Counted from the stretch's first letter, positions 1-9,510 are shown. The stretch: DNA of 64,000 bases from Sva-07 sp963728195 (GCA_963728195.1 CAVSIX010000013.1:124001-188000); one strand, 5' to 3'. The notes: generated by a model from the letters alone, not told the origin. Translations and numbers: made by a program.

Positions 1-757
1 AGATCACCTTGGGTCCCTCGACCTGGCCGAGATAGCCATCGAATCCGTCGACGATGCCCTGGAACGAACCGTAATGGTCGAGATGATCGGCCTCGACGTT
101 CGTGAGGATCGTGCCGAAGAGCGGGAGTTCGAGATGGGTGCCGTCGCTCTCGTCGGCTTCGACGACGAGCCAGTCGCCGTGGGTCCACTGGGCGCCGGTG
201 CCGACGTCGGTGACGTCGCCGCCGACCACGAAGCTCGGTCGCAGCCCGGCCTGGGCGAGCATCAGCATCAGCATCGACGTGGTCGTCGTCTTGCCGTGCG
301 TGCCCGCCACGGCCAGCGACCGGGCCCTCGCACAGATCGAGGCGAGCATTCCCGCCCGGCTCAGCACCGTGACGCCGGTGGATCGGGCCTCGTCGAGTTC
401 GATGTTGCCGGCGGGGATCGCCGTCGATGCGGTGACCGCGTCGACGCCGCGGACCAACGCTCGGTCGTGGCCGATGTGGACGTCGACACCCGCTGCGCGG
501 ACGCGTTCGAGCACCGGGTGTTCGCGCAGGTCGGAGCCGGACACGACGTGGCCCATCTCGGCGAGTGCGATCGCGACGGCGCTCATCCCCGGACCGCCGA
601 CACCGACGACGTGCAGCCGGTGGGCGATCGAGAGGTCGAGTGGCGGCTGCGGGGATGCCGACGAGGGCACCGGCCTGGAAGCCAACGTGTCGATCGCCTG
701 TTGCGTCGACGACGCAACGGCGCAGAGAGGTGGGGTGGCGAGCGCTGGGGACGTCAC
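1..757 (-). CDS. murC: UDP-N-acetylmuramate--L-alanine ligase, 3' end outside window
   Basis: MurC adds L-alanine to UDP-MurNAc in the cytoplasm, the first peptide step of peptidoglycan synthesis. Only about 252 N-terminal codons are in the window; the gene runs off the left edge. Visible are the glycine-rich nucleotide-binding turn GVGGPGMS, the P-loop AGTHGKTTT, and the Mur-ligase motif TNVEADHLDHYG close to the edge. The start is taken as GTG at 757 because it forms a GTGA overlap with the murG stop, like the other junctions of this operon. The N-terminus then carries about 38 residues of low-complexity Ala/Pro/Ser before the Rossmann fold, which is longer than usual, so a later internal start is possible. 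Last visible gene of the dcw operon. Confidence 0.93.
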   Translation of the reverse strand, partial: MTSPALATPPLCAVASSTQQAIDTLASRPVPSSASPQPPLDLSIAHRLHVVGVGGPGMSAVAIALAEMGHVVSGSDLREHPVLERVRAAGVDVHIGHDRALVRGVDAVTASTAIPAGNIELDEARSTGVTVLSRAGMLASICARARSLAVAGTHGKTTTTSMLMLMLAQAGLRPSFVVGGDVTDVGTGAQWTHGDWLVVEADESDGTHLELPLFGTILTNVEADHLDHYGSFQGIVDGFDGYLGQVEGPKVI

Positions 758-1866
758 GATGGCGTCGATGTTAGGGCGACGCGTTCGATCAGACCCGCCA
801 AGGCGCCCGATCGATGAATCGCTCCACGCCGGCCCGCCGCCTCGGCGAGCTCGTTGCGTCTCGCCGAGTCGGCGCGCAGTCCGTCGATCGTCGCTGCGAG
901 GCCTGCCAGATCCCGCTCGGGCAGCAGCACGGCACCACCGACCTCCGACAACCACCGGACGTTGTCGGTCTGGTGATCGTCGGTCGAGGCCGCCCACGGC
1001 ACCAGGATCGCCGGTGTCGCGGTGACGGCGACCTCGTGCACGGTGCTGGCGCCTCCGCGACCGATCATCAGGTCACAGGCGGTGTAGACCGCTGCCATGT
1101 CCGCCTCGTAGCCCACGACCTGATGCGACACGGCGCCGTCGACGTGGGCGACGGTGTCGACGAACCGTTCGCCGGCGATCTGACGGACCGCGAGCTGCCG
1201 GTCGGTGCGGTGCTCTGCGAGGTACCGGGCGATCGCGTCGTTCAGGACGCCGGACCCCAGCGAGCCGCCCATCACGGCGATGACGAAGCGATCGGGTGCG
1301 AGACCGAGCGCCCGCCGCGCAGCCTCACGTGCGGTGGCGGACGACCGGTCGACGTCGAGGATCGTCTGGCGCAACGGTGCACCGGTCAACTCGGCGCGTG
1401 GCAATGGCGAGTTCTCGAAGGCGACGGCACTCGCTGCTGCCGATCGCGCCGCCAGGCGGCTGGCCCTGCCCGGAGTCCTGTCGTAGGACACGACGACGAC
1501 GGGGATGCCGAGCCGGCGCGCCGCGAAGACCGACGGCATGCTCGCGTACCCGCCGACCGACACGACGACGCAGGGCTGCCACCGCCGCAGCAACCGTGTC
1601 GCTTCGCGGGTGCTGCGCAGCATCTTCGGCACGAACCCCAGGTTCGCGGACGTGAGTCGCCGCTGCGCTCCGACCACGTCGAGGAACTCGTGGGGGTACG
1701 GCGTCTCGGGGAGCAGGCGGGTCTCGACGCCGCGGCGCGCGCCGACGTAGCGGATCGTCGCAGCATCGTGACCTGCGGCGACGAGGGCGTCGGCGACGGC
1801 GAGCGCCGGCAACACGTGGCCGGACGTACCGCCGCCCGTGACCACGGCGTACGCCCGCTCGTTCAT
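754..1866 (-). CDS. murG: UDP-GlcNAc:lipid-linked MurNAc-pentapeptide GlcNAc transferase
   Basis: MurG is the membrane-associated GT28 enzyme that converts lipid I to lipid II. The 370-residue protein has the N-terminal glycine loop TGGGTSGHVLPALA, the mid-protein VSVGGYASMP loop, the second GGSLGSGVLN loop, and the acceptor/donor site GRGGASTVHEV near residue 260. Length and motif order fit the family. ATG at 1866 overlaps the ftsW stop by ATGA, and its stop overlaps the murC GTG start, so expression should be translationally coupled. An in-frame extension upstream of this ATG lies inside ftsW and was not used. Confidence 0.96.
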   Translation of the reverse strand: MNERAYAVVTGGGTSGHVLPALAVADALVAAGHDAATIRYVGARRGVETRLLPETPYPHEFLDVVGAQRRLTSANLGFVPKMLRSTREATRLLRRWQPCVVVSVGGYASMPSVFAARRLGIPVVVVSYDRTPGRASRLAARSAAASAVAFENSPLPRAELTGAPLRQTILDVDRSSATAREAARRALGLAPDRFVIAVMGGSLGSGVLNDAIARYLAEHRTDRQLAVRQIAGERFVDTVAHVDGAVSHQVVGYEADMAAVYTACDLMIGRGGASTVHEVAVTATPAILVPWAASTDDHQTDNVRWLSEVGGAVLLPERDLAGLAATIDGLRADSARRNELAEAAGRRGAIHRSGALAGLIERVALTSTPS

Positions 1867-3128
1867 CGCGCGTTGATCCGCCGAGCGACGCTGAGCAGCA
1901 GCCCGGCGGCGGTCATGCTGACGAGGAGGGAGCTGCCGCCGGCGGAGAAGAACGGCAGCGTCAGCCCGGTCACGGGCATGAAACCGACGACACCACCGAT
2001 GTTGACGATCGCCTGGACCCCGAACCATGCGGCGATCCCTCCCGCGAGCAGCATGCCGAACCGGTCCGGAGCGGCGATCGCCGTCTGCACGCCGAGGGCG
2101 ACCAGCAGTGCGAATCCGCCGATGACGGCCACCGTGCCGATCAGGCCGAGTTCGTCGGCGATCACGGCGAAGATGAAGTCGCTGTGTGCATACGGCAGGT
2201 ATCCGAGCTTGGCGTTGCTGCCGCCGATCCCCGAGCCGGACAGACCGCCCGAGGCCATGCTCAGGTACCCCTGGTACGTCTGGTAGGCGAGGTGGTCCTT
2301 CTCCTCTGCGATGTTCATGAATGCCGTGAAACGGTCGAGCCGGCGAGGGCTCGACACGACGAACAACAGTGCGCCACCGACGGCGGCGACCGCCATTGCC
2401 GACAGCGGTGTCAGTGGCACGCCGGCGATCCAGGCCACGCTGAACACGATGGCGCCGAGGACCACCGCCGCCCCCAGGTCGCCCTGCACGAGGCAGAGCC
2501 CGGCGCCGACCGCAGCGATCAGCCCGAGCGGGAACAGCGTCATCGTGCGGTCGCCGAGATCGTCACGTCGGCGCGTCAGCAGATCGGCGGTGAGGATCAC
2601 CACGGCGATCTTGAGGAACTCCGAAGGCTGGACGCTCAGCGGGCCGAGGCGGATCCACGAGCGAGCGCCGTTGACACTGGCGCCGACGCCGGGCGCGAAC
2701 GGGGCAGCCATCGCCGCGACGGCGAGGACCGTGACCGGGACGACGAGGCGCTGCCACCGACGGTACGAGATCTTGACCATCGCGACGAGCGACACGAGCC
2801 CGATCCCCGCCCACATCGCCTGCTTGGCGAACACCCGGTACGGAGAATGGCCGAGATTCGCCTCGGTGACCGCCGACGCCGACAGCACCATCACCAGGCC
2901 GAGCATCACGAGCACCGACACGACGCCGACGATCGCATAGAACGTGCCGGTCGGAGGAGCGAGCACTTCGGCTGCCGGACGGATGCGAGGTGTCGCGGCC
3001 CGGCGATCGTCGGTCGAGCGAGCGCGACGACGGCGGGTCGGTTCGGCACGGCGTTGCGGTGGAGCACCTCCGTGAAGCCGATCGAGCGTCGCTCGCCGAC
3101 GATCGCCGACGGTGATCGTGCTGGTCAT
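1863..3128 (-). CDS. ftsW: SEDS-family lipid II polymerase / cell-division protein FtsW
   Basis: This SEDS-family glycan polymerase works with FtsI at the septum. The 421-residue protein has a cytoplasmic, arginine-rich N-terminal extension of about 60 residues, then roughly ten membrane segments. SEDS hallmarks are present: NGARSWIRLGPLSVQPSEF before the central segments, and the periplasmic/C-terminal motif YAHSDFIFAVIADELG. Its place between murD and murG and partnership with ftsI upstream argue for FtsW rather than RodA. Start ATG overlaps the murD stop (ATGA) and its own stop overlaps murG. The basic N-terminal tail is longer than in E. coli FtsW but is common in actinobacteria. Confidence 0.94.
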   Translation of the reverse strand: MTSTITVGDRRRATLDRLHGGAPPQRRAEPTRRRRARSTDDRRAATPRIRPAAEVLAPPTGTFYAIVGVVSVLVMLGLVMVLSASAVTEANLGHSPYRVFAKQAMWAGIGLVSLVAMVKISYRRWQRLVVPVTVLAVAAMAAPFAPGVGASVNGARSWIRLGPLSVQPSEFLKIAVVILTADLLTRRRDDLGDRTMTLFPLGLIAAVGAGLCLVQGDLGAAVVLGAIVFSVAWIAGVPLTPLSAMAVAAVGGALLFVVSSPRRLDRFTAFMNIAEEKDHLAYQTYQGYLSMASGGLSGSGIGGSNAKLGYLPYAHSDFIFAVIADELGLIGTVAVIGGFALLVALGVQTAIAAPDRFGMLLAGGIAAWFGVQAIVNIGGVVGFMPVTGLTLPFFSAGGSSLLVSMTAAGLLLSVARRINAR

Positions 3129-4504
3129 CTGGACCCCTCTCGGTTGGTGCCGGTCGTCGGCAACGTGGTGTCCGCAGCGCCGAAACGCTCGAGCACCAGT
3201 GATCGGAAATGATCGCCACGGGCCTCGAAACCGGTGTACTGGTCGAAGCTCGCGCAGCCTGGCGACAACAGGACGGTGGCACCCGGCTCGGCGATGCTCG
3301 CAGCGACGTCGACTGCGGCGGCGAGGTCCGTCACGACGTCGATGCGTGGGACGCCGACGAACGCAGCGGCGACGGCGGATGCGGTGTCTCCCATCGCCAC
3401 GACAGCGTCGACGCCGGCCACGTCGCCGGCCATCGCGTTCAGGTCGACACCCTTGTCGTACCCGCCGGCGATCAGCACGAGGTGATCGAACGAGCGGATG
3501 GCGGCGACGGCGGCATGAGGCGTCGTCGCCTTGGAGTCGTTGTACCAGGCCACGTCGTTCCAGGTGCCCACGTGTTCCAGCCGGTGCGGCGGACCGGTGA
3601 ACGATCCCAGGGCGGACACGATCGCATCAGTGCTCGCCAGGCCGGTCTCGAGCACCAGAGCCGAGGCAGCCAATGCATTGGTCAGATCGTGAGGAAGGCT
3701 GCGCCGCATCGACGACACCGGCGCGATGCTCCCGTTCGGCCCGACGAGCTGGCCGTCGGCGACGCGATAGTCGGCCCCTGATGCGCCGAACGTCACCTGG
3801 CGCGCCGGCGCCGAGCGCAGGCGCCGCATGACGATCGGATCGTCGACGAATCCGACCGCCACGTCGTCGGCGGTCTGGTTGGCCCACACCTGCGCCTTGG
3901 CGGCCTCGTAGGTGTCCATCGAGCGGTGCCAGTTGAGGTGATCGGGCGCCAGGTTCAGCCAGGCGGCGCCCTCGGCGCGGAACGTCGGTGTCCACGCGAG
4001 ACGGAAGCTCGTGCACTCGACGACGAACGCATCGAGGTCCATCGTGATCGCATCGACCAGGGGGGTGGACGTGTTGCCGGCGTCGATCGTGCGCACGCCC
4101 GCAGCGCGCAGCATCTCGACCGCGAGCAGCGTGGTGGTCGTCTTGCCGTCGGTGCCCGTGATCGCCAGCATCGGCCTCGGACCACCAGGTCGCTCGCACT
4201 CCCAGCGGTGGGCCAACTCGATCTCCGAGACCAGCTCGACGCCCGCAGCACGAGCCGCAGCGACCACGCCGTGGGTCTCGGGCACTCCGGGTGCGGGGCT
4301 CACCAGATCGCACGACGCGATCACGTGGCGCAGCTCGGCGGCACCCGGTCGATCGAGGAGCTCGACGTCCAGCTGGCCGGCGAGCCCCCGACGGCGGTCG
4401 TCGACGTCGTCGTCGGCGACGACGACGTCGTAGCCGTGTCGCAGCAGCGCCCGCACGGTCGATTCGCCCGCCACTGCCAGTCCGTGGACGAGCGCCCGGC
4501 TCAC
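3125..4504 (-). CDS. murD: UDP-N-acetylmuramoyl-L-alanine--D-glutamate ligase
   Basis: MurD adds D-glutamate to UDP-MurNAc-L-Ala in the cytoplasm. The 459-residue protein has the ATP P-loop TGTDGKTTTTL near residue 115, the central-domain motif NLAPDHLNWHRS, YNDSKATTPHAA in the hinge before the C-terminal domain, and the SPGCASFDQYTGFEARG segment near the end, all typical of MurD. The N-terminal Rossmann turn reads GLAVAGEST rather than the more usual GLGxTG. GTG at 4504 is chosen because it makes a GTGA overlap with mraY; a longer frame upstream lies inside mraY and would add unrelated sequence. The stop overlaps the ftsW ATG. Confidence 0.95.
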   Translation of the reverse strand: MSRALVHGLAVAGESTVRALLRHGYDVVVADDDVDDRRRGLAGQLDVELLDRPGAAELRHVIASCDLVSPAPGVPETHGVVAAARAAGVELVSEIELAHRWECERPGGPRPMLAITGTDGKTTTTLLAVEMLRAAGVRTIDAGNTSTPLVDAITMDLDAFVVECTSFRLAWTPTFRAEGAAWLNLAPDHLNWHRSMDTYEAAKAQVWANQTADDVAVGFVDDPIVMRRLRSAPARQVTFGASGADYRVADGQLVGPNGSIAPVSSMRRSLPHDLTNALAASALVLETGLASTDAIVSALGSFTGPPHRLEHVGTWNDVAWYNDSKATTPHAAVAAIRSFDHLVLIAGGYDKGVDLNAMAGDVAGVDAVVAMGDTASAVAAAFVGVPRIDVVTDLAAAVDVAASIAEPGATVLLSPGCASFDQYTGFEARGDHFRSLVLERFGAADTTLPTTGTNREGSR

Positions 4505-5547
4505 AGCTGCACCTGCGCCGTGAAGTCGGCGATGAAGATCGCCAGCGCCGAGGCGACGCAGATCGCCGAGATCAGCCAGAAGCGGATGATCACCGTCGTC
4601 TCGGGCCAGCCGATCAACTCGAAGTGGTGGTGGATCGGCGACATCCGGAACAGGCGCTTCTTGCGGCCCGACGCTTTGAACACGCCCATCTGGACCGCCA
4701 CGGAGCCGGCCTCCATCACGTTGATACCGCAGATCAGGACGATCAAGAGCGTCGTGTTGAGCGTGAGCGCACAGAAGGCCAGTGCCGACCCGATTGCGAG
4801 GGCGCCGACGTCGCCCATGAAGATCCGAGCGGGCGCCGCATTCCACCAGAGGAAGCCGAGGCACCCGCCGGCGAACGCCGCGGCGAACACGCCCATGTCG
4901 AGCGGGTTGACGACGGTCTCGTAGATGTCGGGGTTACGGAACGACCAGTAGGCGATGATCGTGAAGGCACCGAATCCCATCAGTGCCGAGCCCGATGCCA
5001 GTCCGTCGAGGCCGTCGGTCACGTTGACGGCGTTCGTCGTCGCCCAGATGATCATGCCGGCCCACACGACCCAGACCGCCGTCGGCACCTCGAGGCCGAC
5101 ATCGCCCCTGGTCACGTTGATCGTCTCGGAGATTCCGGTGCCGACGACCAGCCACCAGGCCATGGCGATGCTCGCCAGCATCGTGATGTAGTTCTTCTGC
5201 TTCCAGAAGATGCCGCGATTGTGCCGCTTGCGGACCTTGATGTAGTCGTCGAGGAAGCCCATCAGCGCCATGAACAGCACACCGACCCAGACGATCATCG
5301 TCTGGTCGGAGAATGCGAGACCTCGACGGAGATGGGCGACGAGCCATCCGACGAGGGCGGCACCGACGATGGCGACTCCGCCCATCGTCGGAGTTCCCTG
5401 CTTGATCATGTGGTGTTCGGGTCCGTGGTCCTCCTTGCCGAGGATCGGTTGGCCCTGGCCCCGCTGGCGGAAGAACAGGATCAGATACCGGGTGCCGAAC
5501 AACGAGACGAGCATCGAACTGGCCCCCGCCAGGATGATCGCGATCAC
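4501..5547 (-). CDS. mraY: Phospho-N-acetylmuramoyl-pentapeptide transferase
   Basis: MraY is the integral membrane enzyme that transfers phospho-MurNAc-pentapeptide to undecaprenyl phosphate, forming lipid I. About ten membrane segments are visible with the family signatures KQGTPTMGG, the acidic GFLDDYIKV loop, NAVNVTDGLDGLASG, FMGDVGALA and the triple-histidine loop MSPIHHHFELIGW. Two starts are possible: GTG at 5547, which forms a GTGA overlap with murE and begins right at the first membrane segment as in other actinobacteria, or ATG at 5565, six codons longer and overlapping murE by 22 bases. I prefer GTG 5547 because every other junction in the operon uses this overlap. It follows murE directly; murF, which normally sits between them, is absent. 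Confidence 0.95.
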   Translation of the reverse strand: MIAIILAGASSMLVSLFGTRYLILFFRQRGQGQPILGKEDHGPEHHMIKQGTPTMGGVAIVGAALVGWLVAHLRRGLAFSDQTMIVWVGVLFMALMGFLDDYIKVRKRHNRGIFWKQKNYITMLASIAMAWWLVVGTGISETINVTRGDVGLEVPTAVWVVWAGMIIWATTNAVNVTDGLDGLASGSALMGFGAFTIIAYWSFRNPDIYETVVNPLDMGVFAAAFAGGCLGFLWWNAAPARIFMGDVGALAIGSALAFCALTLNTTLLIVLICGINVMEAGSVAVQMGVFKASGRKKRLFRMSPIHHHFELIGWPETTVIIRFWLISAICVASALAIFIADFTAQVQL

Positions 5548-7016
5548 GACGCGGTCTCCAGGCATTCGCGGGCGACGGCACGATCGTCGAACTCGACGAC
5601 GTGGTCGGCGAACTCCTGCGTCGTCTCGTGGCCCTTCCCGGCGATCACCACCACGTCGCCGTGACCCGCCGCACCGATCGCCTGTGCAATGGCCTCACGG
5701 CGATCGGCGAGGGTCACGACGTCCGCGGGCGAACCGGGGTCGACGCCTGCGACGATCTCCTCGATGATCGTCTCGGGCGATTCGTCGCGGGGGTTGTCCG
5801 AGGTGATCACCACCCGGTCGGCGTATCGGCTCGCGACCGCTCCCATCGCCGGACGCTTGGCACGGTCGCGGTGGCCCCCGCACCCGAACACGACGGTGAG
5901 CGATCCGCTCGCACCTGCGACCCGCCGCGCAGCCTCGAGCAACCGCTCGAGTCCGTCGGGTGTGTGCGCGTAGTCGACGACCACCGTGATGCCGCGTCGT
6001 CGGCTCCCCACGGTGTCGACCACTTCGAAGCGTCCAGGCACGGCCGACAGCGTCGACAGCGCCTCGATCGCCACGTCGGGGTCGATGCCCAGCTCCACTG
6101 CGGTCGTGAGTGCCGCCAGCGAGTTCGACACGTTGAAGTCTCCACCGATCGGCACCTCGACGCGCCTGGCGCGCCAGACGTAGCCATGTCGCGCGGCGGT
6201 CACCTCGACGTCGGACACGTCGGTGGAGCTGTAGGTCACGATGCGGAATTCGGCACCGGCCACCTCCGACGGCGACGTGTCGGCGATCAGACGGCCGTGC
6301 GGATCGTCGACATTGATCACGCCGAGGTCCGAGAACTGCGGCGAGAACAACCGCGCCTTGGCTCGGAAGTACTCCTCCTGCGAGCCGTGCAGGTCGAGGT
6401 GGTCGTGGCCCAGGTTGGTGAAGACGACCGCATCGAAGCGGGTGCCGTCCACACGGTGCATCGCCAGCGCATGCGACGACACCTCCAGCACCGCAGCAGT
6501 CTTTCCAGCACCGACGAATCCCTGCAGCATCGTCTGCAACTCCGGGGCCTCGGGCGTGGTGCGAGGGCCGTGCAGTGTCCCGACGATGCCACACGGCGAC
6601 CCCACCGCATCGAAGATGGCAGCGATCAGTGCGGCGGTCGTCGTCTTGCCGTTCGTTCCGGTGATGCCGACGGTCGTCAGTTGCCGACTCGGATGCCCAG
6701 CAACAGCGGCGGCGATCGGGCCCACTCGCAAGCGGGTGTCGTCGACGACGATCTGCGGCACCGCTCCCCCGTCGGGAAGCTCGTCGAACACGTCGAGGCG
6801 ATGATCGACGAGCACTGCCGTCGCACCCGCCCGGACCGCATCGACTGCGAAGCGATGGCCGTCGAACTGTTCGCCGCGCAGGCAGGCGTACAACGATCCG
6901 GGCGCGACGTGCCTGGAGTCGTGCGTGACGGTGCGCACGACGATCCCCCGCTCGACGATCTCGGCGAGAGCGCCCAGGCCGGTGACGTCGGACGCCGGTG
7001 ACATCGGTGAGCTCAC
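5544..7016 (-). CDS. murE: UDP-MurNAc-L-Ala-D-Glu--2,6-diaminopimelate ligase
   Basis: MurE adds the third stem-peptide residue. The 490-residue protein has an N-terminal UDP-binding domain containing THDSRHVAPGSLY, the P-loop GITGTNGKTTTA near residue 117, the LGHDHLDLHGS motif, VVDYAHTPDGLERLL and the C-terminal substrate loop TSDNPRDESP. DNPR is the established signature for meso-diaminopimelate, as opposed to lysine, so the peptidoglycan is predicted to be mDAP type. GTG at 7016 forms a GTGA overlap with ftsI. The frame stays open for a long way upstream, but that part is only the antisense-like shadow of ftsI. The next gene downstream is mraY, not murF. Confidence 0.95.
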   Translation of the reverse strand: MSSPMSPASDVTGLGALAEIVERGIVVRTVTHDSRHVAPGSLYACLRGEQFDGHRFAVDAVRAGATAVLVDHRLDVFDELPDGGAVPQIVVDDTRLRVGPIAAAVAGHPSRQLTTVGITGTNGKTTTAALIAAIFDAVGSPCGIVGTLHGPRTTPEAPELQTMLQGFVGAGKTAAVLEVSSHALAMHRVDGTRFDAVVFTNLGHDHLDLHGSQEEYFRAKARLFSPQFSDLGVINVDDPHGRLIADTSPSEVAGAEFRIVTYSSTDVSDVEVTAARHGYVWRARRVEVPIGGDFNVSNSLAALTTAVELGIDPDVAIEALSTLSAVPGRFEVVDTVGSRRRGITVVVDYAHTPDGLERLLEAARRVAGASGSLTVVFGCGGHRDRAKRPAMGAVASRYADRVVITSDNPRDESPETIIEEIVAGVDPGSPADVVTLADRREAIAQAIGAAGHGDVVVIAGKGHETTQEFADHVVEFDDRAVARECLETAS

Positions 7017-9037
7017 GGCGTCTGACAACCAGCGGCGCCGGGTGTGGGCACGATGCCCAGTTCGTGGATGAGCGTCGGTGCGAGCTCGGCGAACACCGGG
7101 GCCGCAGCCGTTCCGCCGAAGCGGTCGTTCGTCCCCGCCGGCGGCTCGTCGACCGACACCAGCACCGTCACCTGCGGGTTCTCCGCCGGGAAGAATCCGA
7201 CGAAGCTGGCGTAGTAGATCCGCTTGCCGTCGTCGTCGTAGTACGTGCCGTTGTCCGCAGCCTTGAAGGCGGTGCCGGTCTTGCCGGCGATCGACAGTCC
7301 GTCGACCTGGGCGCGGGTGGCGGTACCGCTGCAGACGACGTTGCGCATCATCTCGGTCGTCTGCACCGCTGCCTGCTCGCTGACCACCGGCCGCGATTCG
7401 GACGGGTCGGTCTCGGTGACGGTACCGTCGGGCCCGACGGTCGCCTTGACGAGCTTTGGTGCGACGTACGTGCCCCGGTTGGCGATCGTGTTGATCGCTG
7501 CGACCAGCTGCAGTGACGTACTCGACACGCCCTGACCGTATGCGACGGTGACGCGCTCGGAACCCCACAGGTCCTCGGGTTGCTTGAGGATGCCCGGTGA
7601 CTCGCCGGGGAAGTCGAGTGCCGTCTTCGAGCCGAGGCCGAACGCAGCCATGTACTCCCGATGGCGTTCGCGACCCATCTCCTGCTGCACGAAGATCGTC
7701 CCGATGTTCGACGACTCGGTGAGGATCTGCGCGACGGACATCACCTCGTCGGGATGTTCGTGGGAATCCTTCAGCAGGTCGTCGTAGTACTGCTTGCGCC
7801 ACGGCACGACGTAGGACGTCTCGGGTGTGACCAGACCTTCGTTCAGTGCGCTCGAGATCGTGATCACCTTGGCGACCGATCCCGGCTCGTAGGCGTCGAC
7901 TGCAGCGAAGTTGCCCGACGTCACCTCGTAGGCACCGCTCTCGTCGTTGCGCCGCACCGACGCCATCGAGTAGATCTCTCCGGTGTCGGTGTCCATGGCG
8001 ATCGCCGTGGCTCCCTTCGCTCCGATGGCTGCGACCTGCTCCAGCAGAACCTGCTCGGTCGAGTACTGCACCGACCGGTCGAGCGTCAGGACGAGGTCGT
8101 CGCCTGCGACCGGTTGCTCGGTGACGGCCTCCGAGCCGGGGATCGATCGGCCGCCGGGCGCCACCTCGCGTCGCATCTCGCCGCCGGTACCGGTCAGCAC
8201 GTCGTCGTACTGCAGCTCGAGACCGGAGATGCCGACACCGTCGATGTTGGTTCGCCCGATCACGCTGCGCCCGGTGTCCCCACCGGGCATCTCCCGCCGG
8301 CTTTCGCGGTCGACGTTCACGCCGGCCAGCTTCATCCCTGCGAGCTGGTCGCCGACGTCGGCGTCCGCCTGGCGGCGCACGAACACGAACCCGCGGTCCT
8401 TGGACTCGATCTCGGCGAGCAGCTCCGACACCTTGTCGTCGGGCAGGTCGAGCAGGTCGTCGAGGACCTGGACGGTGGCGGGTCCGTTGTCGATGAGCTT
8501 CGGGTTGATCGACACGGTGACCGCCGGAACCGACATCGCCAGTTCGGAGCCGTGACGATCGAACACCGTGCCGCGCTGGGCCTGGATGCTGACCGAGCGG
8601 GTCCACTGGTTGGCGGCCGCCGAGCGGAGCGTTTCCGCCTCGGTGGTCTGCAGGTAGGCGACGCGTCCGATCAAGCCGAGCAGGACCGCAGCGATTGCGA
8701 TCAGCGCCACGATCAGGCGCCGACGCGGTGATCCCGTGCGGAACCTCGACGCCGCCCGCCGTGGCCGGACGGACCGGACCTTGGCTCGGGTCCCGGCCCC
8801 GGCACCGGCACCGGACCTGGTGGTCGCCGTGCGGGGTGCGCCAGCGGGTGCACTGCCGTGCGATCGGCCGCGCCCGGTGGCGGGTGCCGGCGCCCGACGC
8901 CTTGCCGGCGACTTCCGGCCGGTTGCCGCGGACGCTGCTGCCGCACGTCCCCCGTTCGGGTGGCGGCGGCGCCCCTCGACCACAGGATGCGTCCGGCCAC
9001 CGGCCGGGGCGCCATGGGTTCGCGTCGCAGACTTCAC
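7013..9037 (-). CDS. ftsI: Septal peptidoglycan transpeptidase (class B PBP)
   Basis: FtsI/PBP3 crosslinks septal peptidoglycan and pairs with FtsW. The 674-residue protein begins with about 105 residues rich in Arg, Ala, Gly and Pro, predicted disordered and cytoplasmic. One membrane anchor follows (about 107-128), then the PBP dimerisation domain starting at QRGTVFDRHG, and the transpeptidase domain. The catalytic triad motifs are visible: SVAK near residue 387, SSN near 445, and KTGT near 587. The disordered N-terminal tail is longer than in E. coli but is a known feature of actinobacterial FtsI. ATG at 9037 overlaps the stop of the upstream ftsL-like gene; its stop overlaps murE. Confidence 0.95.
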   Translation of the reverse strand: MKSATRTHGAPAGGRTHPVVEGRRRHPNGGRAAAASAATGRKSPARRRAPAPATGRGRSHGSAPAGAPRTATTRSGAGAGAGTRAKVRSVRPRRAASRFRTGSPRRRLIVALIAIAAVLLGLIGRVAYLQTTEAETLRSAAANQWTRSVSIQAQRGTVFDRHGSELAMSVPAVTVSINPKLIDNGPATVQVLDDLLDLPDDKVSELLAEIESKDRGFVFVRRQADADVGDQLAGMKLAGVNVDRESRREMPGGDTGRSVIGRTNIDGVGISGLELQYDDVLTGTGGEMRREVAPGGRSIPGSEAVTEQPVAGDDLVLTLDRSVQYSTEQVLLEQVAAIGAKGATAIAMDTDTGEIYSMASVRRNDESGAYEVTSGNFAAVDAYEPGSVAKVITISSALNEGLVTPETSYVVPWRKQYYDDLLKDSHEHPDEVMSVAQILTESSNIGTIFVQQEMGRERHREYMAAFGLGSKTALDFPGESPGILKQPEDLWGSERVTVAYGQGVSSTSLQLVAAINTIANRGTYVAPKLVKATVGPDGTVTETDPSESRPVVSEQAAVQTTEMMRNVVCSGTATRAQVDGLSIAGKTGTAFKAADNGTYYDDDGKRIYYASFVGFFPAENPQVTVLVSVDEPPAGTNDRFGGTAAAPVFAELAPTLIHELGIVPTPGAAGCQTP

Positions 9038-9510
9038 GGCATCGCCTCGGTGACGTTCTTGACCGCGCGGAACTGGTCGAGCGGGTCGGTGTGGATGACG
9101 ATGCGGACGGCGTTGTCGCCGATGGGGCCCGCTGCGGCAAGCTGTCGTGCGACCGCTTCGGGGGTGACGTCGACGAACGTGGTCGCCCGTCCCCGCCGCA
9201 TGCCCAGTTCCGATGCCGCTGCCGCGAGCCGCACGGGCGAACGCAGCTCGGCGCGCTCGTAACGCAGCTCGTCGAAGCGTTCACGCTCGGCGGTCACCTG
9301 ACGGTCGAGCCGGTCGAGGCGCAGCTGGCGCTCGGCCAGCTGCGTGTGGAACACGGCCGCACCGAGCAGACCGAGGAAGATCAACGACCACGCCAGGGCA
9401 ACGAGCAGTGCGGGCCAACGGCGGCGGCGAGGCACGACGGTCAACGACGGTTTCGACGCCGCCTTCGACGCACGTGTCGGGGTGTCTCGCAGGAGCGGGA
9501 GGGCGATCAT
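9034..9510 (-). CDS. ftsL: FtsL-like bitopic division protein
   Basis: The position between rsmH and ftsI, the size (158 residues), and the topology match FtsL, a septal protein that bridges FtsQ/FtsB to FtsW-FtsI. There is a basic cytoplasmic N-terminus of about 32 residues, one membrane segment (about 35-56, WPALLVALAWSLIFLGLL), then a heptad-rich, probably coiled-coil stretch with Arg/Glu/Leu repeats. FtsL sequences diverge strongly, so the call rests on context and architecture rather than residues. ATG at 9510 overlaps the rsmH stop (ATGA), and its own stop overlaps ftsI. The tail beyond the coiled coil, about 60 residues, is a bit longer than typical. Confidence 0.75.
   Translation of the reverse strand: MIALPLLRDTPTRASKAASKPSLTVVPRRRRWPALLVALAWSLIFLGLLGAAVFHTQLAERQLRLDRLDRQVTAERERFDELRYERAELRSPVRLAAAASELGMRRGRATTFVDVTPEAVARQLAAAGPIGDNAVRIVIHTDPLDQFRAVKNVTEAMP

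Noticed and set aside
7013..9037. Arginine-rich N-terminal tail of ftsI as a wrong start
   Set aside because: The start overlaps the upstream stop like the other operon junctions, and long disordered FtsI tails are known in actinobacteria.
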